Assembly (NCBI GenBank): GCA_021208135.1
Contig: JAJOKB010000007.1
Location: 1-50,931 of the forward strand
Length of the DNA: 50,931 nucleotides
Direction: 5' to 3'
Source of the DNA: Verrucomicrobiota bacterium
Lineage (GTDB): Bacteria; Verrucomicrobiota; Verrucomicrobiia; Opitutales; Oceanipulchritudinaceae
Positions 28,523-39,542 of the stretch are shown here, piece after piece. The first letter of the stretch is position 1; each line of letters begins with the position of its first letter. The notes beneath the pieces are model-generated. The model was given only the letters and a program-made list of their open reading frames with translations, was not told where the DNA came from and did no database searches. Both the position numbers and the translations under genes were made by a program.

Positions 28523-28535
28523 GTTTAGGCTAAAC
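28523..28535. promoter_or_regulatory. Operator-like palindrome (site C), sulfatase gene
   Basis: GTTTAGGCTAAAC, perfect arms around one G. It begins 49 bases upstream of the sulfatase start at 28474, the same spacing as site A, and also lies 78 bases before the divergent secreted-protein start at 28613. A weaker half-matching sequence, GTTTCAACCTAAAC, is at 28588-28601. Confidence 0.65.
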
Positions 28536-28612
28536 TTAACATCAGGTGGTGCCAGAACAGCGATGAGACACTATTGAAATTAGATCTGTTTCAACCTAAA
28601 CCCAAAATCCAC

Positions 28613-29566
28613 ATGAAAAAACGATCCTTGATAACCCTGACTACCCTGTTGCTGGCGACTGCCTCAGCCTACGCCCAGGTCGATATATTTATCGCCCGCC
28701 ATACCGAGACTGAATCAGGCTTGTTTAACGCAGGCAGAGTGCGCAGCGACGCCCTTTTTGTCGATACCAACCTTGGTCAATGGAATGACCGTGGCAATGC
28801 CGGTACCGTCGGCGACGGCACCGTTTGGCATGCTTTTGCTCGCTATAAAATGTTTGAACGCGATCTGTTCAACAAAATCAATCAGGCTGGCCAGATCACC
28901 TGGACCACCGGATTGCTGCAGAAAGAAAAGAACCGCATTATTGATGCCATCGAAGGCGGACACGATGTCGATGTATATTTGGTGCTCGATCCGGAAGGCC
29001 AGTTTGTCCCCGGCGGCCAAACGCCATCGGTACAACGCTCATGGGACTGGGCCAATGAATTGGGACTTGGATACGAACACACCGTTTTAATTGGCCGTAT
29101 TCCCCAGACAGAGGTGCCATCAACGGCAGAAGAGCGCAACGTAGATGGCGTCATTGAAGTCGACTCACCGGCAATGAGGATTCACTTTGATCTGACAGAA
29201 CATCTCAAAAACTGGATTTCCGAGGGTTTGCTGACCGAGCAGTCAACCATTGCGATTGGTTTGGTTCAGAGACAGGCACAAATTGCCGACAACGGCCAAC
29301 CCAAGTTTGACGATCCCAATCTCTACATCCACAGCATGATGGTCATGGAGGTCAGAAACGCGTTTATCACAACTGCACCTGGCGATGAACCAATCATGGG
29401 CCCCGGATTCTTCTCAGACTACGAAGTGGTTGATGGTTGGGTCGATACTGGCAACTGGTTGGGTTGGGTATATGTGGAATTCTACCCCTGGGCTTACGTA
29501 CTCAATGTCAGCAACTTCTTTTATTTCTCAGAAGCTGAGGGCTGGGTATACGTGATCAGACCTTGA
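28613..29566 (+). CDS. Secreted protein with aromatic C-terminal module, unknown function
   Basis: The start at 28613 gives a signal peptide (MKKRSLITLTTLLLATASAY, AQ). The mature body of about 245 residues is beta-rich, with MRIHFDLTEHLKNWISEGLL and IHSMMVMEVRN, resembling a beta-sandwich of the DNRLRE/CBM type, though I cannot assign it. The last 50 residues are rich in Trp and Tyr: DTGNWLGWVYVEFYPWAYVL then GWVYV. The same pattern ends the 32207 gene and, more loosely, the 33254 gene. It is divergent from the sulfatase and ends in a strong terminator. Confidence 0.75.
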   Translation: MKKRSLITLTTLLLATASAYAQVDIFIARHTETESGLFNAGRVRSDALFVDTNLGQWNDRGNAGTVGDGTVWHAFARYKMFERDLFNKINQAGQITWTTGLLQKEKNRIIDAIEGGHDVDVYLVLDPEGQFVPGGQTPSVQRSWDWANELGLGYEHTVLIGRIPQTEVPSTAEERNVDGVIEVDSPAMRIHFDLTEHLKNWISEGLLTEQSTIAIGLVQRQAQIADNGQPKFDDPNLYIHSMMVMEVRNAFITTAPGDEPIMGPGFFSDYEVVDGWVDTGNWLGWVYVEFYPWAYVLNVSNFFYFSEAEGWVYVIRP

Positions 29567-29589
29567 GTCCTTTTGGGTGATTGTTCAGC

Positions 29590-29621
29590 AAAGATCCTGT
29601 TTTCCACAGGATCTTTTTTTT
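29590..29621 (+). terminator. Intrinsic terminator
   Basis: AAAGATCCTGT (29590-29600) pairs perfectly with ACAGGATCTTT (29606-29616) around TTTCC, and runs into an eight-T tract. It separates the secreted-protein gene from the downstream LacI gene. Confidence 0.9.
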
Positions 29622-29653
29622 GCTACACAAACCTTATTAATCATAATTGTTTT

Positions 29654-30704
29654 ATGCCCCATACCCCAAAAGACGATGGCAGACCTGTGAATCTGGCGGA
29701 CATTGCCGAGCAGGTCGGCGTCTCCATGATGACGGTTTCCCTGGCCTTGCGCGACAGTCCAAGAATCTCTGCCAAAACCAAAGCCAAAGTTTTGGCGAAA
29801 GCCGAACAACTCGGTTATACCCGCGATCCCGAGGTTTCACGCCTGATGGCATATATTCGCAATCGCAGGGTGACCAAACTTCAGGCCAATCTTGGCTTTA
29901 TGCACTGCTTACCGGAGGGCTTTAACACATCCACCTACATATGGAGTCTTTACGAGGGCTGCAAAAAACAGGCAGCCAATATGGGCTACAGTTTGAATAC
30001 GCTGTGTCTAACCCAAAAGGGAATGACCAGAAGGCGAATGGCAGAGATCATTGACTCGCGCAACATTCAGGGCGTAGTTATGGCCCCCATTCCTCCTGAG
30101 CTTGGATTTCAACCGGGCGAGCGGATGGATCCCAATCAGATTGCCGGTGTCAACATCGGTTACAGTGTCACCGATCCCCTCTACAGTCGAGTGACCTTTA
30201 ACCACTACCAGGCGATTTTTTCTGGCTATGGATCGACTGCGGAACTCGGTTACCAGCGCATTGGACTTGCCCTGCAAACGGTTGCGTCACGCCGGGTCCG
30301 CGATCTTTGGCTGGCAGGATTTACTGCCTGGCAAACAGTGAATTTGAGGAGTTTGCGTGTCGAACCTCTGATTGTTGAGGAGGACTGGAAGGACTCCTTG
30401 CATTTTTGGCTCAAAAGTCAGAAGCCGGATGTTGTATTGACGCAGACTCTACAGACGTTGGATACCATATCCTCACTCGGCTTTAAGGTGCCGCAGGACG
30501 TGGGTGTGGCATTTCTCAATGCGAACTTTTTTAAAGCGCCCTGTTGCCGGTATCATTCAAAACACGACCCTTGAAGGCGAGATTGCGGTTGAGTATTTAG
30601 TGGGGCAGATACTGGCTCGCAGAATCGGTGTGCCTGAATCGAATGTTACCATCATGGTCAAAGGCAGCTGGCAGGACGGCCCAACCATTCAGCATAACGT
30701 GTAA
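29654..30704 (+). CDS. LacI-family regulator of the polysaccharide locus (one frame change)
   Basis: About 350 residues. Start at 29654 (MPHTPKDDGRPVNLADIAEQ). Helix-turn-helix VNLADIAEQVGVSMMTVSLA with the hinge LGYTRDPEVSRLMAYIRNRR. The effector domain includes IIDSRNIQGVVMAPIPPE, close in style to the LacI protein at 15809. One extra A near 30533-30535 breaks the frame; the other frame continues KRPVAGIIQNTTLEGEIAVE to 30704. It lies centrally in the sulfatase locus and is the natural candidate to bind the GTTTAGNCTAAAC sites, which is an inference. Confidence 0.9.
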
Positions 30705-30801
30705 GCACCAGCGCTGATCTCAGCTCAGTGAATCCGTTATCGAGCGTCACAACCTAACGGTTGCTTCCTCAAAATAGCACTCATGCGGGCTGGTGGAGTT
30801 T

Positions 30802-32100
30802 TTATGATTCACCCCTACTCTTATCAGGTCTGGCGACGTGTCCTAAAAGCAACGGATCGTTTGTATCAGCCATCCACTGCATAAGCCGCAACTCTAATGA
30901 ATCTCTCATACTCCGGAAAACCGGATCATTGGCCACATTGTTCAATTGTTCAGGGTCTGATTTCAGATGGAACAGGGAAACTTCAGCATTGCGAGACCGC
31001 TCCATCACTAGATCGGCCCAAGCATCCTTGGCTGGACTATCATCAATGTTGGCCAGAATCCAACTCTCATCATAAAAGCGCTTAACCAGACAATAATCGT
31101 GCGTTCTGATGGCCCGCATAGGTTCGTAGGCGGCATGATAAGTCACCTCGGAAAAGACCTCGTTGCGAATTTGCTGTTCCGCACCCCAGCATCAATTTTT
31201 GCAGACCTGTACCCCTCACACCAGCGGGGTTTTGGCATGCCAAGCCAATCAAACAGCGTCGGGCAGCACATCCAGTTGGGACACCAGCCCCGGCACAGTT
31301 TGGCCATGCGTTGTGGGCAGCAGAGGATGACGCAACGTCAGGGCAACCTTTGTTCCGCTGTCTGTCAGTCGGCATTTGTGCAGCGGAAAGGCAATACCAT
31401 GATCGGTCGTAAACAACACTATGGAATTCTGCCAATGTTCTGTGCTTTTCAGAGCGTCTATGACCATTCCGACTGCTGTGTCCAACAGCCGGATGGATGT
31501 CCTTAATGTGGCCACATCTTCCTTTACGCGCCTGTCTTCAGGCAAGGATGCCGGCAGTTGTACAGTGTCCGGATTGTCGATGGGCGAACGGGCCGGAAAC
31601 GGCCGATGGGGTTGAAAAAATCCCACAGAGAGAAAGAATGGTTTATCACTGCGGTGGTTGACCAACCAATCGACGGCGGCCTTGGCAATTTCCCTGTCTC
31701 TGCGCTCTTGAAACTCATCGTGACTTTCCTGTGGTTGCCTGACGATTTGACCAATAACTTCCTGATACGGAAAGCCTGCGCTGCTCTGATTGGCAAATTC
31801 GTGTTGGATCCCACACAAAATAGTTTCGTAACCCGAAGACTGGAGAAGATTGGCCAAATGCTGCTCAGGTCTGGCCATGGCAAATCCACGGTGTGCCAAC
31901 CCAAGCATCCCTGCAGAGTGAGGATTTTGCCCCGTCAGTAACGCAACCCGACTTGGAGAGCAGGTGGGCGCAGCAGCATGGGCATTGAGAAACAGACTGC
32001 TTTCGCGCGCCAATGAATCAAGGTTCGGGGTATCTACCTGGCGTCCGTAGACAGAGAGCCAGTCACCAAGATCATGGGTGTGCAAATAAATGACATTCAC
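30802..32100 (-). CDS. Formylglycine-dependent sulfatase, heparan N-sulfatase-like (frame changes)
   Basis: Second sulfatase of the locus. NVIYLHTHDLGDWLSVYGRQ at the start, catalytic Cys47 in PTCSPSRVALLTGQNPHSAG, then FFLSVGFFQPHRPFP and VLFTTDHGIAFPLHKC. This style resembles N-sulfoglucosamine sulfohydrolase relatives, but the substrate is not certain. The frame breaks between about 31250 and 31146; the other frame resumes with TYHAAYEPMRAIRTHDYCLV, conserved in the family, to a stop at 30802. A GTG at 32100 is preferred to the GTG at 32118 because the family N-terminus starts there and the upstream palindrome is then 48 bases away, as in the other genes. Confidence 0.85.
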
Positions 32101-32147
32101 ACTGACTTTGATGATCACGGATGCGGCATTGTTACACGCTGCGGTGG

Positions 32148-32161
32148 GTTTAGCCTAAAAC
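32148..32161. promoter_or_regulatory. Operator-like palindrome (site E), second sulfatase and divergent secreted gene
   Basis: GTTTAGCCTAAAAC, the site A sequence with one extra A. It lies 48 bases before the proposed sulfatase start at 32100 and 46 bases before the divergent start at 32207, so it could control both. The extra A may be real or another homopolymer error. Confidence 0.55.
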
Positions 32162-32206
32162 AGTAAACAGGCTGAGGAAATCATGAAAGGAGGAATATTG
32201 AAAACC

Positions 32207-33215
32207 ATGAACCTCATGATTAAAAAAACTACTCATATCCCTTCCCACGTTCATTCTGGCAACCTCACTCAGCGCCATTTCGGTGTATGAAGGTTTCAAC
32301 TACCCGGATGGAAATCTGGCCAACAGCAGCGGCGGCAGCGGTTGGCTCTCCAACGCAGGTTGGGGCTCATTCCCCCGTGGAAATGGCATTCACACCGGTA
32401 TTGGCGGATCCTCGGCCATGGTGGTCGAAGCGCAAACGTTGAATGCTCCGATCAACTACGCTCTACAGCGCTCAGGCAGGCAGCTTAACAGTACCACCGG
32501 CTATAATTGGGCCTTTCGCGAGTTTGCTCCTGAAAACCGTATCGACATGGATGCAGGCGACACTGTGTATTTCAGTTACCTGTTCAGCATGCGCAATATA
32601 TCAACCGGAGCGGGTTCTTACTGCGAAATTATTTTTATCAATGCAGATCGCACGGAGTTATTCCGTCTGGGCGTAGGTAACCGTTCATTGGTTCCAACAA
32701 TTTCCGCGCCAGACAACACCGCATGGGTTAGCGGAACCCGCCTCATTGAGCCACAGGTGTCCTATCTTTTGGTGGGAAGAATTATTCCCGGCCCAACCAA
32801 CGACGTCATCAGCATTCAGCTCTACAGCGAGTTTGAGTCAATTGCAGGAGAGCCTGAGGTATGGGAGTTGGAAGTCGAACGCGATATCCGCTTCAGTCTA
32901 ATTGACCGCATTGGATTGGTATCCGGTGGACTTGAGAGCGGTATTGATCATACTTCCATCTACGATGAGCTGCGCTTTGGTACGTCCTTTGAAGCGGTGA
33001 CTGGAGTCAGTGGATCTGCTGAAACCCCAATGTGGGCAGGCTACCCATGGCTCAACGACAACGCAGACGTGCAGACTGGCAACTTTCTTGGTCTGCTCAA
33101 TGTGGCAGCACAACCTTGGGTCTGGTCCTATGCCGTGACCAACTGGATGTATGCCAATGAGGACTACATGTTCGAAGAGGGTGCCTGGATATACCTGACG
33201 CAACCCGCCCAGTAA
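32207..33215 (+). CDS. Secreted LamG-like protein with aromatic C-terminal module (one frame change)
   Basis: AGGAGG at 32188-32193 precedes ATG 32207. Removing one A from the A7 run 32222-32228 joins MNLMIKK to LLISLPTFILATSLSAIS, a signal peptide, followed by VYEGFNYPDGNLANSSGGSG, an opening typical of secreted laminin-G/concanavalin-like proteins in Planctomycetes and Verrucomicrobia. The body is a beta-sandwich. The last 55 residues carry the module: VQTGNFLGLLNVAAQPWVW, NWMYANED, then GAWIYL. It may bind or display on a polysaccharide. Its stop lies 38 bases before the next start. Confidence 0.75.
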
Positions 33216-33253
33216 TGGGTACCCATTCAGCCTTTGTACATCCCGGATTAGCC

Positions 33254-36200
33254 ATGTTACGCCAATTGTTTCCCATTGCTTTACTAACTGTTTTCATTGC
33301 GTCGGGCAGTGAAACGCGTGCTCAGGGCGTCGCCTTTCCAGAGGGAACTGGCGTCATTGATGTTACAGCTGAGCCCTGGAATTTTGATAACACTGGTACC
33401 GAAGATATAACAGCAAAATTCCAGCAGCTGGTGGATCAAACCATTCCGCGCAAAACCATAACAAGTCCGGAGGGTTATTGGCCCTTCATCATTTACTTCC
33501 CCAACGGAGTCTACCGAATAACAGATTCTATTGTCGGTGCTGTATTGAACAACCGCGCAGCCTTGGGCGGTCTTGTGATACAAGGGGAAAGTCAGCACGG
33601 CACCATTCTGCGACTGGATGATAACGCAGCCGGTTTTGGCAACCGCAATTCCCCCAAAGTGTTCCTGGATTATTTTGCTGGTAATGCCACCAACAATGCG
33701 TTCATCAACATGCTTGAAAACCTCACGCTGGATGTTGGCTCAGGAAATCCAGGTGCTATTGGTTTGCGGTTTCACGCGAACAACACCGGGGCGGTATGCA
33801 ATGTTTCCATCCTTTCGTCAGATCCTAATGGTGCTGGTTTTGCAGGGATTGAAGCGGTCAAAAACACCAATGGTCCTTGGCTCATAAGGGGTCTGGAAAT
33901 CCGTGGCTTTGAATACGCCATGAATTTGGGCAACGTTGAGAACAACAGACACATGGTTTCGATTCAGGATTTGACGCTCTTCAATCAATCGGTGGCAGGC
34001 ATCCGGCTCAACCAATTCAAAGTCAACATCTTCAACATGCGCAGCTACAACAACGTTCCGTTGGTTGTGGACCTGCATCCTTCCGGCATGATTAATATAA
34101 TCGATGCCGAATGGATAGTTCCAGAGGGACAAACTACCAGTGAAGCTGCGATCAGAAGCACCTCACCGGTTTATTTGCGCAACATCATCAACCAGGGTTA
34201 TCCGGCCATTGTCAGTACAGCCAGTGATGTATTGCTGGCTGCTATCGAGCCGGGAGAAGAGTGGTTCAACCGTCCGCGCAATTCTCTCTGGGAGGACAGT
34301 CCGGCGCAGTCATTACAATTGGAAATTCTCCAGGCACCAGAACCGGAATGGGCCCCACACGAAGACTGGGCCATTGTCTCCCCCACCCCGTCACAACCCA
34401 ATGAAGTGGCTGCCATTCGTGCAGCCCTCGCATCCGGCAAATCAACCATTGTTTTTCAGCCCGGGACCTACCGCATCAATGACATCATTCGTATTCCCCC
34501 GCACGTTCAACGTCTGGCGGGACAGTGGGCCTTGTTTCGCCTGGAAACCGGTTTGAATGGCGACGGCCGTGCGGCTTTTGAACTCGGGCCCTCCAACCAT
34601 GAGACAGTGGTTGTGGAGAAAATTCGCGGCAGATTTGACGCCCAGGCAAATCCAAACCCTCTCGTTTTGAACGCCAGTCATGGCAATTTGGTGCTGCGTG
34701 ATATCTTTTGGGTGAGCGGACCGATTCTGCGCACTGAACCTACCCGAGGCAGGGTTTTTATCGAAAACGTACACAGCCTTCCCGGCAGTCAAAACAACGC
34801 CCGCAACAGTCCAGCTTATGTGTTACGCGGTCAAGCGGCCTGGGCATGGCAGTGGAATCCCGAGATGCTGTTTCCACACATCATGTCGACGGCGGCAGCT
34901 TTTTTGCGTTCGGTTGGAAAGCAGGAGAAATGCGTGGTCCAATTGTCGATGTAATCAACCATGGTTCCGCAGAAATATGGGGTGGTTCCATGAATGTTAC
35001 CCACGATACGCTCGATATTAACCCTGCCGATACTATCATGTTAAGGTCCGTCGACGGTAATATCAGCGCCAATTTTATTGAGCATGCTCAATTATCCGGC
35101 GGTGCCAGCGGTTGGGGCAGACATCAGTATGTGGCGGTTGAATCGCGCAACGGGGAACAACGCAGCCTGCTCAATTCCGATCCATCCATCACTCACAACA
35201 CCTCAGCTCCGCCTCAATTTGGCGCGGTCATCACGCTGTTTACCGGCTTTTTCGAGCAGAACAATCCTGACAACCAGGCGCCCGTTCTCACTTCACTCCG
35301 CGCCAATGTTGACGCTACTGGTTTGAATTATCGCTTCACTGCCTCGGGGTTTGATCCTGACCAGTTCCCAGCCGGTCATACCCGGTTGCACTGGCGCGCA
35401 GTATCGGGTCCTGGTATCGTACGCACCGCCAACCATGTCGGCGAAGAGGTCGATTTCACTTTCGATGTGGGCGGCGATTACGCAATCGAACTGACAGCCA
35501 CAGATGGCGCACTGCAAACCTCTTACATCTTCCCGGTCAGAGTTCAGCCACGGAACTATCAACGCACTTTGCAGCGCGATGATGTGTATCGATATGTGGA
35601 CAACGCTCCGCAAAACGGTGTGCCCAATTTGTTTCACCCAGCTTTGTTGCAATTGGGAGACGATGCTACCAATGCGCATTCCCACCTGCGTTTCGAACTT
35701 GATCTGCGGTCTTTGAGTGGAAGTGCATCGCGCATCGATTCAGCCACCTTGCAACTGCGAGTGGATGCCTTAAACGGTCTGAGTTCCTTCACTGTCGGCT
35801 ATGCCGATGCTCAGAGTCTGGGTGTGTTTGCATCCGCGGACTTCTCAATACCCAGAATTATCACTGGTTCCGTTTCTTTGCAGGGCGTGCAAGTAGGCGA
35901 TTGGATCACAATTGACATTGCCGATGCCGTTCACTTTGGACTGGAAAATGGACATGACTATGTCTCTCTCTGGCTTCAATCAGATTTTAGCAACGACAAT
36001 ACCGCCCAGTTTGTGCGCTTTTATTCGACTGTTGCCCAAGCAGTTACTGACAGGCCTGTATTTTCTGTACAACTGGATAAACCCTCCATCGTTGACAGTG
36101 CAGCACCAGTGGGACAAGGGTGGAGATTCCACGCCGTTCTTGGGCATCTCTTCCCATTCGAGGACTGGATATTCAGTGCTCATTTAGGGTGGATCTACAC

Positions 36201-36348
36201 TACCGAAACTATTGACGATAGCAGCGGATTCTTTGCCTATGTCGTCGACCGGGGATGGATCTACTCAAGCGACCGCTTTTATCCTTGGATCTTTGATTTC
36301 GATGCCAGCGAATGGTCCTGGTTGCCTGAGCTTGGCTTGATTCCCTGA
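33254..36348 (+). CDS. Large secreted pectate-lyase-superfamily (GH55/PL-like) protein with PKD-like, DNRLRE-like and aromatic modules (one frame change)
   Basis: About 1030 residues. Signal peptide MLRQLFPIALLTVFIASGSE from the start at 33254. A double beta-helix of the Pectate_lyase_3/GH55 type follows: GVIDVTAEPWNFDNTG at the first turn, a second turn near residue 390 (EVAAIRAALASGKSTIVFQP). One shift near 34880 leads to VDGGSFFAFGWKAGEMRGP, the family's usual next motif. A PKD-like domain (FDPDQFPAGHTRLHWRAVSG), then a DNRLRE/CBM96-like domain (HSHLRFELDLRSLSG, VGDWITIDIADAVHFG), then an aromatic tail (GWIYSSDRFYPWIFDFD). Likely substrate: an extracellular polysaccharide, undefined. Confidence 0.82.
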
Positions 36349-36370
36349 TTTCAATAAGGCTTGGATTTGG

Positions 36371-36408
36371 CTGCTCTGGATGGACAGTAAGTGTCAGTCC
36401 AGGAGCAG
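36371..36408. terminator. Imperfect hairpin between convergent genes
   Basis: CTGCTC-TGGA-TGGACA pairs with TGTC-GTCCA-GAGCAG around GTAAG. It overlaps the last bases of menE and follows the 33254 gene by 22 bases. There is no clear T tract on either side, so its role as a terminator is uncertain. Confidence 0.4.
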
Positions 36409-37553
36409 TGCGGCTATGCGTTGAGTATCAATTTTCCCTACGGCATTGCGTGGTAATGACGCCCATTGACGCCATACCCTTGGGCGCCATGCGGGCGGCA
36501 GTGTTGTTTTTGCCCATCCGCTCAAGTCGTTAGCCGTAGAACCATTCGGCGACAGGTCGGCAAAAACGGCGACCAGTTTCTCACCCCACTCGGGATCGGG
36601 TACGGCCCAACCCAACACTCAATGTCTGGGAATGCTGTCTTGATCCAGCTTTCCAAAAGGGCGGCATCCACCTTTTCGCCACCAGAGTTGATCACGCGAT
36701 TACAGCGCCCTGTAATCTGTAGACTGCCGAACTCGTCCACGAATCCCCTATCCTGCGTCAAATACTTTCCAGGAATCCACGCGCTTGTCGCGGGCACATA
36801 ACCTAAAGCCAGTGACTGCGACGCTATCTGAATTCGCTGGTTCTCAGCAATCTCCACTTGAACGTGAGGTAACGGCGTTCCGCAACCACTTCTTCCGGCG
36901 AGAAATTCGTCGCTGTCCAGGGCAGTGACCATAGCCGCTGTTTCGGTCATACCATAGCAAGGAATCAAAGGTAAGGATAATGCACGACACCGATTGGCTA
37001 AATCCTCATTCAGGCTGGCTCCACCGACAAAAATACCGTCGAAAGAACTGAGCCAGGTTGTCAGATCAGGATATTCAAGGATCCTGAACAACTGGGTAGG
37101 AACCAATGAGATCGTCCAATTCTTGCCATCGATAAAGGGTCGATTTCCTTGCAGAAGGGAGTGGTAATCCACATACTGGCATATTCCGTCTGCACAACGC
37201 GCTCTAACCGCCTGCATCAACCCTGAAACGTGCCACAACGGCAAACAGCATAAGGTTTTGTAAGGCTTGGGAAAGCGACTCATGTATCCGACTGCTGCCG
37301 CCTCCAGCGTTTGCAAAGTATGGCGCACCAATTTCAAACTGCCGCTGGTACCACCGGTCGCCAACCAGATTTCCGGTTCGCTGTTGTGTCTCTGTGCATC
37401 CAGAATGGACTGCCACTGCAGTTCGCGCTCGGCAGACACCATCGGTTCCAATAAAACCACTGTCCGGCCTGCAGTTAAGGTCTGGAAAACCTGGGCCACG
37501 ACGGTGGCAGGGTCTTCGCTCAAGGCATCGCCCCGGATCAGCACTCGTTCCAT
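36394..37553 (-). CDS. menE: o-Succinylbenzoate-CoA ligase MenE-like (one frame change)
   Basis: Adenylate-forming enzyme that activates o-succinylbenzoate in menaquinone synthesis. About 385 residues, shorter than usual (around 450-490), as in compact MenE. Phosphate-binding loop LATGGTSGSLKLVRHT, LCCLPLWHVSGLMQ, PCYGMTETAAMV, TGRCNRVINSGGEKVDAALL, and after one frame change near 36603 the C-terminal lysine region NAVGKIDTQRIAA. It overlaps menC by 16 bases, and the pairing supports the assignment. Other men genes are not in the window. Confidence 0.85.
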
Positions 37554-38521
37554 ACGGTAGTCAGTCGGTCAAAGGTTAATTCCTCAGCACTCAACCAGGG
37601 TCCCGGGCGTAAAACGGTGAGTTCATCATCAAAAATATCCAGCCAACCAGCGCCAATCGGAGTGTGAGGACACAGTTCGTTCGCCAAGCGCAGCAAAGCC
37701 CACCAACCAACGGAGGTTTCAAAGGCAGACGATAGCACACACCGGGAGTGCAGGTTACGCCAGGATAGCCACAATTTTTGTGGATGACCCATGACGGTGG
37801 GTTTGAGGACAAAATAACCAGTCCACAGTTCCTGGAATGACTGAACCTCTTCTGTTGTAGCCAAAGCCAGACTTTCGTCGAGTGCCAGAGCAACGCCACC
37901 TGTCTGACTCCACTCTTGCATCGCGTTTTCCTCACCAGGCGGCAAAGGCTGCTCCAAATAATCCAAACCGTTCCAACTACGCAAAAAATCCCCCCATTGA
38001 CACAACTCAGACGGCCTGAGAGCAGCGTTGGCGTCCAGTCGGATTTTGCAATCGGGCAACAGATCCTCAGGTAATTGCTTCTGTGTAATTATGTCGGCAT
38101 CAGTATCTTGAATGCTATCTTCCACTTTGCGCGGGTATAGCCCAAATCACGCATTTCACGCCACTGTGCGACACCAGCTTCACCTGAGGCAATAAGTGCG
38201 GTATTGGCAAACAAGCCCGGCGCAGGAGTATTATCTGCCATCATCCAAAGTGCAGCGCCAATGGCGAACGAACAGCAGGGCGACAAAGATTCTGCAATAG
38301 CCAAATCCTGCTCATTGCAAACCGCATGAGTGGCGCGCAACACCGATAAAAACATCCTGCAAGGTCTCACCGCCAAACTGATCCAGCGGCGCTGCCTCAC
38401 CAAACCCCACCCTACCAGCGTCATCCTCAAGACGCAGAAGAACACCCGTGCGTTCGCTCCAGATTCCATAGGCGGTCTCCAACGGTACCCGAAAGCGTCT
38501 GGTGTAAACTTTCCACTGCAT
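37538..38521 (-). CDS. menC: o-Succinylbenzoate synthase MenC-like (frame changes)
   Basis: Enolase-superfamily dehydratase of the menaquinone pathway. Start at 38521 (MQWKVYTRRFRVPLETAYGI). First fragment: LRLEDDAGRVGFGEAAPLDQ; second: SFAIGAALWMM and LGYTRAKWKI, where the Lys of KWKI fits the catalytic position; third: CKIRLDANAALRPSELCQW (metal Asp), GLDYLEQPLPPGEEN (metal Glu), VALALDESLA (metal Asp). Frame changes lie near 38320 and 38100. The pairing with menE supports the call over other enolase-superfamily members. Confidence 0.85.
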
Positions 38522-38652
38522 GTGATAACGCATAAGCGACAGGGTAGTTATCACCCCCAATTGGGTCAACTATAACTGCGCAATCGGTCGCCTGCCTGTC
38601 ATTAGCCTTCACCCATCCATATTCTCCTCAGCCCGCCGACCTGAAGAATAGA

Positions 38653-39542
38653 CTATGCCGTAATCCAGTCGGTGATAACGAAGTCTGGCGAACACGCACT
38701 TGCATCAGGATCCTCTTTCCTAAGTCTGAGCGACCTTTTATCACCGGCAAACAAGGCAGTCGCCAAACCCGTTTGCTGAGCAGGATAAATATCATTGCGC
38801 TGATCATTGCCCACATAAATGCAGTGCTCTGCATCCCGCCCATTCGCCTTTAATGCATCGCACAATTTCAGATACAAGGCCGTACCCGGTTTCGCATTAC
38901 GGGCCGCATAAGAATAGAAACACAGATCCTGACGAAAACCGGCCGTCGTGAGGTTGGAACCCAGAAAAAACTCCAATAATAGAGGAGTATAAAACTGTGC
39001 ATTGGATACAATCCCCAACCATTTGCCACTGTCGCGCAATTCGGCGAGCTTGCTCAAGGCTCCGGGCATTGGCCAAACAGGATTGCACAAACACTCAAAA
39101 ACGACCGCAACCTGCTCGATAATGGTACATCCAACCTCTGCGGCAAGTGTATCAAATCCTCGCGTTGGCACTCATCCAGCAATTCCAGCCAAACCTCCCT
39201 GATCTCCACTTCAGGATACTGGACCCCCTGACTGCGCACCCAGTCCTGGTGCCTTAGGATGGTCGCATGCAAGCGCGCTACCAAGTCGCCAGGCAATACC
39301 TTCAGCCCGATTTGCATCCGGTCCATAGTCTTTGCCATTGCCTGGGTGCGATTGGCCTCAGTGCTCAATCCAATGTCGCCTGAGGCCGAAATCAACAGTG
39401 TCCCATACACATCAAATACTGCGCACGTATATGTGTCCCAAGGCACCCGAGTGGACACAGAATCTGTGGGAATGGGCTCCAGCGGAGACAATAGCCGTTC
39501 AAACCAAGGAATCAGGTGTTTCATAGACATCGATTTTTCCAC
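38653..39542 (-). CDS. HAD-family phosphatase (one frame change)
   Basis: HAD-like hydrolase of about 290 residues. Motif I TCAVFDVYGTLL (DxYGTL), motif II IVSNAQFY, motif III NAKPGTALYLKLCDAL, motif IV YVGNDQRNDIYPAQQTGL. The frame changes near 39130. A GTG at 39542 overlaps the TAG of the glycosyltransferase; ATGs at 39530 and 39524 are alternatives. Sitting just after the GpgS and GT4 genes, it could be the phosphatase removing phosphate from glucosyl-3-phosphoglycerate or its extended product. That is inference from position. Confidence 0.8.

Noticed and set aside
28588-28601. GTTTCAACCTAAAC as a fifth operator
   Set aside because: The left arm and spacing differ from the others, and it lies just 11 bases before the start codon at 28613. 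Kept only as a note.
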